The notes under the pieces were generated by a model. It made no database searches. It was given only the letters and a program-made list of their open reading frames with translations, and was not told the origin of the DNA. Source: Actinomycetes bacterium (GTDB lineage Bacteria > Actinomycetota > Acidimicrobiia > Acidimicrobiales > Acidimicrobiaceae). Taken from it: a stretch of 33,139 nucleotides of DNA. The translations under genes were made by a program, and so were the position numbers. Positions 22,947-30,034 of the stretch are shown piece by piece; positions within the stretch are counted from its first letter, which is position 1, and every line of letters begins with the position of its first letter. The stretch lies in the NCBI GenBank assembly GCA_021847985.1, contig JAJZNF010000092.1, positions 1-33,139 on the forward strand, written 5' to 3'.

Positions 22947-22954
22947 AGTGCACT
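22947..22954. promoter_or_regulatory. Operator-like palindrome 2 at the XRE-cupin start
   Basis: AGTGCACT, sharing its 8-bp core exactly with the palindrome at 22925. It lies upstream of the predicted -10 box on the minus strand. Confidence 0.65.
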
Positions 22955-23135
22955 TACGCTCCACGGATCAGGGCTCGACTCGCGGGAATGTCTCCAGCGG
23001 GAAAGCGGGGGAAAAGTGCAGCCAATTGGGCCGGCCTTGTCCACATGCACGGGAAGCCGGCCACGGATACGTACACCGCAGTGAAAGCGCAACCGGCGAT
23101 TCAAGCCGCAAAGGCGAAAACGGCGATCAGCAGAC

Positions 23136-23867
23136 TTAGAGGGGCCTTTGGGCGCGGATGATCGCCGAAGCCGCATGGGAGTGCACTTTGTGCGTTTCCC
23201 GAATCGCGATGTCGACGAATCCGGCCCCTTCGAGCAGATCCGAATACTCCTCGCGCGTCAGCGCCCCCGCAATGCAGCCGGTCCACTGTTGCATGTCGAG
23301 CCGCGTCGCCTCGTCCATATCGGGATCCGCGACGACATCGCTCACGGCGAAAGTCCCGCCCGGACGCAACACTCGCAGAGCCTCACCTATAACAGCGCGC
23401 TTGTCGGTGGACAAGTTGATCACGCAGTTCGAGATGACGACGTCCACCACCGAGTCCTGCAACGGGATCCGCTCGATCTGACCCTTCAAGAACTCGACAT
23501 TATCGACGCCGGCCTCCGCCGCGTTGCGCCGTGCCAGCTCGAGCATCTCATCCGTCATATCAAGTCCGTACGCCTTGCCCCCCGGGGCGACGCGTCGCGC
23601 AGAAAGGATCACGTCGATCCCACCGCCTGAACCCAGGTCGAGCACGATCTGGCCGGGCTGGAGCTCGGCAACGGCGGTTGGATTGCCGCATCCGAGCGAG
23701 GCGGCCGCAGCCGCACCGGGCACGGCGCTCAGATCATCGGCGCCATAAAGCATCGACCCGAACACGGAGCCCTCGTCAGGGCCGCAGCACGATCCGCCTG
23801 CGTCAACGGACACTGCCAAGTCGGCGTATCTCCGGCGCACCGACTCCCTGATTTCGGGATCACCCAC
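23136..23867 (-). CDS. arsM: ArsM, arsenite S-adenosylmethionine methyltransferase
   Basis: Cytosolic methyltransferase of 243 residues adding methyl groups to trivalent arsenic. Seen: SCCGPDEG at 26-33, the SAM-binding motif LDLGSGGGID at 76-85, GLDMTDEML at 101-109, NCVINLS with Cys148, and WTGCIAGALT with Cys198. Cys28, Cys60, Cys148 and Cys198 correspond in order to the four conserved arsenic-handling cysteines of characterised ArsM, and the last two are spaced as expected (50 residues). The GTG at 23867 is preferred because GGAGG lies five bases upstream; the open frame continues another 75 codons, but that part reads as non-coding and contains the operator-like site at 23896. No other arsenic gene is visible. 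Confidence 0.9.
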   Translation of the reverse strand: MGDPEIRESVRRRYADLAVSVDAGGSCCGPDEGSVFGSMLYGADDLSAVPGAAAAASLGCGNPTAVAELQPGQIVLDLGSGGGIDVILSARRVAPGGKAYGLDMTDEMLELARRNAAEAGVDNVEFLKGQIERIPLQDSVVDVVISNCVINLSTDKRAVIGEALRVLRPGGTFAVSDVVADPDMDEATRLDMQQWTGCIAGALTREEYSDLLEGAGFVDIAIRETHKVHSHAASAIIRAQRPL

Positions 23868-23895
23868 GTCTGCCTCCACAAGAACAGGCACCTCT

Positions 23896-23915
23896 ATATC
23901 GACATATGTCAATAT
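23896..23915. promoter_or_regulatory. Near-perfect 20-bp palindrome upstream of arsM
   Basis: ATATCGACATATGTCAATAT is palindromic at 18 of 20 positions, A/T-rich in a GC-rich setting, and lies about 28 bases before the arsM start. The size and A/T-rich form fit an ArsR/SmtB-type operator. The only ArsR protein in the window (26036) has no cysteines and belongs to another operon, so the regulator is probably encoded elsewhere. Confidence 0.6.
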
Positions 23916-24190
23916 AACACGTACGACCGGCGTGCTCGTGTCGGCGGCTCGCAGCTGAATGCTCCCGGCGTTCCTGCTGATTGTCCCCTGGACCCACGGG
24001 CCGCGATACAGGTAACAGGGATTCCATGCCCGAAGGGACTGCCGCGCCTTCCCGATGCTCGCGGGCAGTGACCATGTGAAGCGCACGGTCATCGTCGCGC
24101 ATCAAGGCCGACGCCGCGAAGCCATATGGAATTCCGTCTTCTCGACCTGTGCGTCGCTGTTCCCATTGCGGCCTGCCGAGTAGCTTTCAG

Positions 24191-24210
24191 TCTACGCAAG
24201 AGTAGTCTAC
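24191..24210 (+). repeat. Left copy of an imperfect 20-bp inverted repeat flanking the ATPase-nuclease gene
   Basis: TCTAC-N10-TCTAC, ending GTAGTCTAC. Its reverse complement matches 25702-25721 at 14 of 20 positions, including a 9-base block and the outer TCTAC. It lies 26 bases before the GTG start of the enclosed gene, and also forms part of a local palindrome AGAGTAG-T-CTACTCT (24199-24213). Confidence 0.6.
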
Positions 24211-24235
24211 TCTAAAGTATGTAAGGAGGCATTTG

Positions 24236-25705
24236 GTGCCAGCCGAAGTGTTCCATTGGGCGCTGACCGACTCGTTCCTCGACCGGCGGGCCGAGCTTTC
24301 GATCCTGGAGGAGTGGTGGTCCAGTGACGACCGCATGCCTGTCAACCTCTTCGGCCGCCGCCGTGTCGGCAAGTCCTGGCTATTCCGACGTTTCGCGGAC
24401 GGCAAGCCGGCAGTCCTGCTTGTCGCCAACCGCCTTCCCGCCGGGTCGCAACTTGGAAAGTTCGCCGAACAGCTTGAGCCACTCCTGGGGGTGCTCCCCG
24501 ACCTGCCAGACGTCGCCTCGCTGTTCAGGGTGCTTTTCCGGGCCGGACGGAACGGCAGACTGTTGGCGGTCATCGACGAGTTCCCTTGGCTGCTGCCCGG
24601 CTCAGCCGGCGGCAATGAAGAGGTCCTCAGCACGATCCAAGCCGTCTTCGAAGAAGAGCGCGACGATTCCCAGCTGAAGCTGCTGCTGTGCGGCTCACTG
24701 GTGGGGCAGATGGAAGCTCTCCAGGCGGAGCGCAGCCCGCTGCATGGAAGGCTCAGACCACTGCCACTGCGTCCGCTGCCCTACCACCAGGCCACTGAAT
24801 TCCTGGCAGGCCTCGATCCGGTCCGTTCGTTCGAGCGCTACGCCATTGCCGGAGGGATGCCTCGGTATCTGGCCGACCTTGCCGGCCCTGACCTCAAACG
24901 CGAGCTATGTAGCAAGGTCCTCGATCGCAATGGCGCTCTTTGGGATGAAGCCCGTACCATCCTGGAGCAGGAACTGCGCGAACCCAAGGTGTACTTCGCC
25001 ATCCTGAGCCAGCTGGCCAGCGGTGACAGAGGGTTGGGCGAGATCACCGACCGGGCTCGGCTCACGGGTGCGCAGTCGAGCAAATATCTTTCAGTCCTGG
25101 AGGACATGCGCATCGTCCGTCGGCGGCGGCCTTTACTAGCACCACCCGAAGCCCGCAGCGGAAAGTGGCATCTCGAAGACCCGTTCTTCCGCTTCTGGTT
25201 CCGGTTCGTCTTCCCCTACCAGGAGGATCTGGAGAGTGGATTGCGTGCGGAAGACCTCTTTGACGGCGAGGTGGCCCCGGTTTTGAACGACCATGTCGCG
25301 CCCGAGTTCGAGTCCTGGTGCCGCAGCTGGGTTCGCTCCCGTCTGGGTGAGCGGGTCAGCACCGTAGGAGCCTGGTGGGGTCCCGCCCTCGACGCTCTAC
25401 GGCGCGGCAAGGAGCGCAGCAGCGAGGAGATCGACATCGTTGGCGTCGGTCGCGGCCGGGTGACCGTAGTCGGGGAAGCGAAGTGGCAAAATAAGCCGCT
25501 CGACTTGTCGGTGCTTCGCGAGCTGCGCGAGTTCAAGATCCCAGCCCTGCGCCAAGCCGGATTCACGCTTGCCAGCGACCTAACGACGGTTCTCATGGCG
25601 CGCAGCGGCTACACCGACCAGGTGCGCAATGCCGCCGAGGCGGACCCCGGCATCATCCTGGTGGACGTACAGGCGGCTTTGGCAAGCGAATCTACTCGTA
25701 CGTAG
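24236..25705 (+). CDS. AAA-type (archaeal-ATPase family) protein with C-terminal PD-(D/E)XK nuclease-like domain (DUF234)
   Basis: Protein of 489 residues. The N-terminal P-loop ATPase has Walker A GRRRVGKSWLF at 40-50, Walker B LLAVIDEFPWLL with Asp114-Glu115, and a sensor-like LLLCGSLVG near 149-157. A winged-helix-like middle region (ITDRARLTGAQSSKYLSVLEDMRIV, about 270-293, in two runs) is followed by the DUF234 part beginning HLEDPFFRFWFRFVFP. The C-terminus has EEIDIVGVG and VVGEAKW, giving Asp400 and Glu414-x-Lys416 of a PD-(D/E)XK active site. GTG at 24236 follows AAGGAGG by six bases. The gene stands alone, with inverted repeats just outside both ends. Proteins of this build are common in archaea and scattered in bacteria; their function is unknown and often suspected to be mobile or defensive. 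Confidence 0.88.
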   Translation: MPAEVFHWALTDSFLDRRAELSILEEWWSSDDRMPVNLFGRRRVGKSWLFRRFADGKPAVLLVANRLPAGSQLGKFAEQLEPLLGVLPDLPDVASLFRVLFRAGRNGRLLAVIDEFPWLLPGSAGGNEEVLSTIQAVFEEERDDSQLKLLLCGSLVGQMEALQAERSPLHGRLRPLPLRPLPYHQATEFLAGLDPVRSFERYAIAGGMPRYLADLAGPDLKRELCSKVLDRNGALWDEARTILEQELREPKVYFAILSQLASGDRGLGEITDRARLTGAQSSKYLSVLEDMRIVRRRRPLLAPPEARSGKWHLEDPFFRFWFRFVFPYQEDLESGLRAEDLFDGEVAPVLNDHVAPEFESWCRSWVRSRLGERVSTVGAWWGPALDALRRGKERSSEEIDIVGVGRGRVTVVGEAKWQNKPLDLSVLRELREFKIPALRQAGFTLASDLTTVLMARSGYTDQVRNAAEADPGIILVDVQAALASESTRT

Positions 25706-25721
25706 ACTACCTGGAAGTAGA
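25702..25721 (-). repeat. Right copy of the imperfect 20-bp inverted repeat
   Basis: GTAGA-N10-GTAGA, beginning GTAGACTAC. It overlaps the stop codon (TAG 25703-25705) of the ATPase-nuclease gene. Read on the minus strand it is TCTACTTCCAGGTAGTCTAC, the inverted partner of the left copy at 24191-24210. Confidence 0.6.
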
Positions 25722-26035
25722 TCCGGGCTAGCGAATGCTTGGCCGTTCAACTTCCTCCTATGCACTCGACCCAGGTTCCCGGAGTCCCGGCCCATCGCCA
25801 CCCATTTTTTTGATGAGGTCCTCGCGGCGGGATTGACTGCCGCCGGGTCGCACCTCTCTTCACCTTGTCCCCAAGCGACAGCAGTTGAACAGCCGCCTGA
25901 CCATCACCAGCGAGGAGCCGCTACTCGCCAATTTTCACGCTCCCGTCCGATGGGCTGCCAGGTGGCTGCCCCCACCTCCACGTCCCGCGCGGCGGTGATG
26001 CAGAGGTGAGGCCAGTCGCCAAGCTGGAGGTGGCT
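25722..26035. other. Gap between convergent ATPase-nuclease and ArsR genes
   Basis: About 310 bases without a supported gene. A run of seven T at 25805-25811 has no convincing hairpin before it. A 6-bp stem (CGGCGG/CCGCCG, 9-base loop) is at 25825-25845. On the minus strand it is followed by A-rich rather than T-rich sequence, so it is not a standard terminator for the hydrogenase-like operon. Confidence 0.4.
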
Positions 26036-26395
26036 TCAGCGATCAGATCCGGCCTGCATGCCGTCGGGCTCCGACGCCTCCAGCTCCGCCAAGAGCGCGC
26101 GCGTCTCGGTCAAGGAGGTGGTGAGAATCCGGCGGGCGACATCAAGAAGGTCGAAGATCGCGGAATCCGCGACCGAATACCAGACACTGGTCCCCTCCTT
26201 GCGCCCGTGGACGAGCCCGGCGCGCCGCAGCACCCCGAGCTGCTGGGAAAGATGCGAGGCTTCGATTCCGACCTCGGGGACGAGGTCGTTTACCGTCCGC
26301 TCGCCATCGCGCAAGACCTCGAGAATCCGCACCCGCGCCGGGTGCCCAAGCGTCTTGAAGAGCTCGGCCTTCACTTGATATATGGGCGCCGGCAT
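26036..26395 (-). CDS. ArsR-family regulator, Rv0081-like, without cysteines
   Basis: Winged-helix regulator of 119 residues. Seen: FKTLGHPARVRILEVLRDGE at about 13-32, the recognition helix region GIEASHLSQQLGVLRRAGLV at 43-62, and the beta-wing RKEGTSVWYSVAD. It has no cysteine at all; where metal-sensing ArsR proteins have ELCVCDL it reads ERTVNDL, so a thiol-based metal or sulfur sensor is unlikely. The sequence closely resembles M. tuberculosis Rv0081, a hypoxia-linked regulator beside the Rv0082-Rv0087 hydrogenase-like genes. ATG at 26395 follows AGGAG by seven bases and lies 11 bases after the hyfG stop, so it is probably the last gene of that operon. Confidence 0.88.
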   Translation of the reverse strand: MPAPIYQVKAELFKTLGHPARVRILEVLRDGERTVNDLVPEVGIEASHLSQQLGVLRRAGLVHGRKEGTSVWYSVADSAIFDLLDVARRILTTSLTETRALLAELEASEPDGMQAGSDR

Positions 26396-26406
26396 CGTAT
26401 CTCTCC

Positions 26407-27924
26407 TCACAGGTCGTTGCCCGCATATGACAGGTTGAAGCTCTTGTTCACCAGCGGGAAGTCGGGAACGATAGTGTCCTTCAGTGCGATCGCCAGCGCC
26501 GGCCAGTTGAAGAAGGAGGGATCCACCACCTTCATTCTGGTCAACCGGCCCTGGGCGTCGACTTCGGCACGATGGGCGATGGCGCCGCGCCAACCCTCGG
26601 TCAACCCGGAGCCCGATCCATTCGCCTGCCGCAGGACTCCTTCGACTTGAAGCGCCCCCGGCCGATCGCACAGATCGGCCAGTATCCCCAGGGATTGGTC
26701 GACTTCGCCCACGCGCGTCCGGAAACGTCCCAACACATCGCCAGTCGCCGCACCTGAGGTCGTGAATTCCGGCGCAACGGCGGCGAGAGGGTGGGCAGCC
26801 CGGACATCGAAGGACGAGCCCGACGCGCGAGCGACGACGCCCAGGACGCCGATAGCTTCGGCATCAGCCGCTGACAACGCGCCGGTGCCTGTGAAACGGT
26901 CCATGACTATACCCTGGCCGAGGGCAAGGTCGACGAGGTCATGGAACTGATCGCCGATGCTTTCGAACTCCCGAGGCGCCGGAAGCTTTGCGACTTGCGC
27001 GCCGGCCAGCCGCACGCCACCGCGCAGCAGCCGATGCCCGGTGACGCTCGCATTCAGGCGCAAGAGCCGTTCCCGCAACGTTAGGGCCTTGGCGTGCACA
27101 ATCCCGAATCCTACGTCGTTGCACATCGCCCCCACGTCCGCCACGTGGTTGTAGATGCGCTCGAGTTCGAGAAGGATCATGCGCAGCTCGGAGGCCCGGG
27201 CTGGCACCTGGGTGCCGGTCGCCTCCTCGACGGCGAGGCAATAGGCCAAGCCGTGGCCGACCGCGGTGTCTCCGGAAATCCGCTCGGCGAGCTCGAGCGC
27301 GGAGCGGACGTCGCTCCCTTCGAAGAGCCTCTCCACACCCTTGTGCAGGAACCAGAGCCGAGCCTTCATCTTCAGGATCGTCTCGCCCACCACCGAGAAC
27401 CGGAAGTGACCGGGCTCGATCAGCCCGGCGTGAACAGGGCCGACCGGAATCTCGTAGACACCCGGCCCTTGGACTTGGACGAACGGGTACGGAGCAGCCT
27501 CGTCGACCATCTCCGGCGTCGGCCCGGCGTCATGCCGCATGGGATGCCAGCCCTCCGGCCAGTGCTGATGCAGGACGAGCCGGCGCGGGAGCGGATGTCC
27601 CAGGGGCTCGATACCGAAGAGGTCCTTCATCTCGCGCTCGAAGCGGCTGGCCGGGAAAGAGAGCGCGGCAAGCGAGGGGACTTGAGGCTTCTCGCCCATG
27701 AGCCGCACCACCAGCTCGACGCGCCGGTCCGGCGCTCCCGCGGTGAACAGGTAGACCGCTCGGAGCGCCGCCGGAGCGTCAACCGCACCTGCCAAGGCCA
27801 GGCGATACCCGTGGCTAAAGAGCGATTGCGCCGCCTCGTACAGCTCGCCGGCCGGGAGCTCGATCGATTGCCGAGCCGGCTGAGACTGATCCAGCCACGG
27901 CCAGGGGAGGGCGGCCGCGCTCAC
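26407..27924 (-). CDS. hyfG: HyfG/HycE-like large subunit without the NiFe-binding cysteines
   Basis: Protein of 505 residues fusing a NuoC-like part (about 1-130, with FEREMKDLFGIEPLGHP and PRRLVLHQHWPEGWHPMR) to a NuoD/hydrogenase-large-subunit-like part (GPVHAGLIEPGHFRFSVVGE near 162-181, then FLHKGVERL). In active group 4 hydrogenases the next motif is ICGICxxAH; here residues 216-225 read ISGDTAVGHG. The C-terminal DPCxSC motif is replaced by SFNLSYAGNDL at the very end (495-505). All four nickel-iron ligands are therefore missing, while the overall fold and length are kept. Hydrogen chemistry at a NiFe site is not expected. Similar cysteine-free relatives (Ehr complexes) are known as a class. 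GTG at 27924 overlaps the hyfF stop (GTGA). Confidence 0.9.
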   Translation of the reverse strand: MSAAALPWPWLDQSQPARQSIELPAGELYEAAQSLFSHGYRLALAGAVDAPAALRAVYLFTAGAPDRRVELVVRLMGEKPQVPSLAALSFPASRFEREMKDLFGIEPLGHPLPRRLVLHQHWPEGWHPMRHDAGPTPEMVDEAAPYPFVQVQGPGVYEIPVGPVHAGLIEPGHFRFSVVGETILKMKARLWFLHKGVERLFEGSDVRSALELAERISGDTAVGHGLAYCLAVEEATGTQVPARASELRMILLELERIYNHVADVGAMCNDVGFGIVHAKALTLRERLLRLNASVTGHRLLRGGVRLAGAQVAKLPAPREFESIGDQFHDLVDLALGQGIVMDRFTGTGALSAADAEAIGVLGVVARASGSSFDVRAAHPLAAVAPEFTTSGAATGDVLGRFRTRVGEVDQSLGILADLCDRPGALQVEGVLRQANGSGSGLTEGWRGAIAHRAEVDAQGRLTRMKVVDPSFFNWPALAIALKDTIVPDFPLVNKSFNLSYAGNDL

Positions 27925-29375
27925 AGTGCCACGATCCTTGCCGCCGCGCTCAGCAGCGTTGCCAGTGGCCAGGCAGATATCCCGATGAAGACGCAGCCGG
28001 CCAGGCCGCCGATGAGGGGTATCGCCACCAGCCTCGCCGTGGATTGGCGCTGTTCCTTCTCACCCCGGCCGAGCAGCAGACGCCGGCCGTGGGAGACAAG
28101 GGCGGCGAAGATCACGGCCATGCAAAGGATGGAAAGCGCCGCCGCCCACCCCAGGCCCACCTGGAACTCCGCCCGCGCCATGTTCAGCTCGGTCACGAAG
28201 AGGCTGAACGGCGGGAACCCGAGCAATGCAAGCAACCCGAAGCCGAAGATTCCTCCCAGTACCGGGCGCCGGGACAGGAGCGCGGGGACGCGATCGATCT
28301 CGCTGGTACCCTCTGTCAGAAGCACCTCGCCCGAGGCAAGGAAGAGCACCCCTTTGGCCAGCCCGTGGCCCAGGATGTGCAAGAGCACGGCGGCGATGGC
28401 AAGCGGCGTTCCGGCGGCGGCTCCCAGGGCGATCAACCCCATGTGCTCCATGCTGGAATAGGCGAGCATCCGCTTGTAGTCGTGCTGGGTCAACAGGAGC
28501 GACGCGGCGACCACCAGCGACAGCAGGCCGACCACAACCAGAAGGGTTCGGGCGAAGTCCGGCCCGAGTGCTCCATCGGCGATCACCTTGAAGCGCAGGA
28601 CCGCGTAGAAGGCCACCGAGAGCAGCACACCCGACATCAGCGCCGAGACCGGGGCGGGGGCCTGGCTATGGGCGTCGGGAAGCCAGCTGTGCATGGGGGC
28701 AAGGCCGACCTTGGTGCCATATCCCAGGACAAGGAGGGAGAAAGCGAGGCGCATGACCCCAGGGTTGAGCCGATGCGACTCCTGAACCAGGGTCGTCCAG
28801 TTCAGGGGGTTCTGGCCGTGCACGCCCGAGTGGAGGGCGGCCAGGTATACAAGGACGGTACCCAGGAAGGCCAGTGCAATGCCCACCGAACAGATCACGA
28901 TGTACTTCCAGGAGGCCTCCAGTGCGGTCCTGGTGCGCCGATGGCCCACCAGGAAGGTGGTCACGACCGTGGTCGCCTCCACCGCTATCCACAGCACCCC
29001 CAAGTTGGCGGCGAGCACGGCGAGGAGCATCGTGGCCAGGAAACCCTGCACGAGAAGTCCGTACACAGAGGCATGCCGTCTAGTACTGGCCCCTCGGGCG
29101 ATCTCGTGGTCGAGGTAGCGCACGCTCTGCCATGTGGCAAGAACTGCGATGACGCCGATGACCACCACCATGAAGGCGCTGAGCGCGTCGGCACGCAGGA
29201 CTCCGGACAGACCGGTCACGGCCGGCCGATTTACGGCCCCCACCGACACCACCACGCCCAGGACCAGCACGGCGGCCGCAGCGGCGGTCCCCAGCCAGCC
29301 CAAAGCACGCCTCCAAGGGACGACGGCGTATACGACGGCGCAAAGGGCGGGGATGGCGAGCAGCAGTGTCAGCAT
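27921..29375 (-). CDS. hyfF: HyfF-like proton-translocating membrane subunit (NuoL/M/N family; HycQ-like)
   Basis: Antiporter-type membrane protein of 484 residues with about 14 predicted helices. Seen: VLWIAVEATTVVTTFLVG with Glu133 on the helix-5 position; GYGTKVGLAPMHSWLPDAHSQAP with Lys222 on helix 7 and the conserved WLPDAH; a HDYKRMLAYSS segment near 304; and HILGHGLAKGVLFLASG with a helix-12-type Lys. These glutamate and lysine residues form the proton path in complex I and group 4 enzymes and appear intact. ATG at 29375 shares a base with the hyfE stop (TGATG). Equivalent to Rv0086 (hycQ) in gene order. Confidence 0.9.
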   Translation of the reverse strand: MLTLLLAIPALCAVVYAVVPWRRALGWLGTAAAAAVLVLGVVVSVGAVNRPAVTGLSGVLRADALSAFMVVVIGVIAVLATWQSVRYLDHEIARGASTRRHASVYGLLVQGFLATMLLAVLAANLGVLWIAVEATTVVTTFLVGHRRTRTALEASWKYIVICSVGIALAFLGTVLVYLAALHSGVHGQNPLNWTTLVQESHRLNPGVMRLAFSLLVLGYGTKVGLAPMHSWLPDAHSQAPAPVSALMSGVLLSVAFYAVLRFKVIADGALGPDFARTLLVVVGLLSLVVAASLLLTQHDYKRMLAYSSMEHMGLIALGAAAGTPLAIAAVLLHILGHGLAKGVLFLASGEVLLTEGTSEIDRVPALLSRRPVLGGIFGFGLLALLGFPPFSLFVTELNMARAEFQVGLGWAAALSILCMAVIFAALVSHGRRLLLGRGEKEQRQSTARLVAIPLIGGLAGCVFIGISAWPLATLLSAAARIVAL

Positions 29376-30034
29376 CAGTCGTGCAGCTCCGTCAGTTGGT
29401 CCAGATCGAAAGCGCCGAGGCGGGTGCGCAGCTGGACGGCAAGAACCTGGAGGACTACGACGGCCAGCACCACGTCCAGACTCGCGCCAAGTTCGACGAG
29501 AAGCGGGACTCCCGAGGTGGCAAGGAAGGCGACCAGCGCGACGCCATTGTCGACGAGCAGCAGGCCCACAATTTGTGACACCGCTTTGCGCCGGGTGAAC
29601 ATGGCGAAGAACCCGACCAGCATGGAGGCGAGGCCCACGGGAATCAGGCGCCCCGCGATGGAGGGGACCACCGCGGTTACGGATCGCGTCGCGGCAAAGG
29701 CCAGGAAGGTGAGCGCACCGGCGGCAACCAAAGAGGCGGGCACGTTGACCAGGGGCTGGGTCTCACGGGAACCGGGGTCCACACGAACGAGGCGGGTCAA
29801 CAGGTAGGGGATGACCACCGCCTTCGCTCCCAGCACCAGTGCCGCCACCACTAGAAGGCCCGGGTCGCCAAGGTGAAATCCCAGCACCGCTGCTACGGTC
29901 GCCAGCCCGAAACCCTGCACCGCCAACGACCGCACGATGGCGCGCACGGACCGCCGCCACAACGTGACCATGGCGGCGAGCAGCACCACCGAGACCGCGA
30001 TCTCCAAGGCACTGGCGTAGAAGGAGCCGGTCAC
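29375..30034 (-). CDS. hyfE: HyfE-like membrane subunit (NuoK-related; HycP-like)
   Basis: Membrane protein of 219 residues with about six to seven hydrophobic helices. The conserved C-terminal part reads QIVGLLLVDNGVALVAFLAT then GVPLLVELGASLDVVLAV, matching the HyfE/NuoK-like segment. At the usual LENG position it has VDNG, an aspartate in place of the membrane glutamate, while the second acidic residue (LLVELG) is kept. GTG at 30034 overlaps the hyfC stop by four bases. Its place between HyfC and HyfF matches Rv0085 (hycP). Confidence 0.85.
   Translation of the reverse strand: MTGSFYASALEIAVSVVLLAAMVTLWRRSVRAIVRSLAVQGFGLATVAAVLGFHLGDPGLLVVAALVLGAKAVVIPYLLTRLVRVDPGSRETQPLVNVPASLVAAGALTFLAFAATRSVTAVVPSIAGRLIPVGLASMLVGFFAMFTRRKAVSQIVGLLLVDNGVALVAFLATSGVPLLVELGASLDVVLAVVVLQVLAVQLRTRLGAFDLDQLTELHD

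Noticed and set aside
23868-24092. 75-residue N-terminal extension of ArsM
   Set aside because: The extension has no family similarity, spans the operator-like palindrome, and a good ribosome-binding site precedes the GTG at 23867.
25805-25811. T7 run as a rho-independent terminator of the ATPase-nuclease gene
   Set aside because: No stable stem precedes it on the plus strand; only a 4-bp CCGG pairing is visible.
28044-29807. 587-codon open frame opposite hyfF and hyfE
   Set aside because: Antisense artefact of GC-rich codon bias; the composition is rich in His, Gln, Gly and Arg, and the minus strand carries clear membrane subunits.
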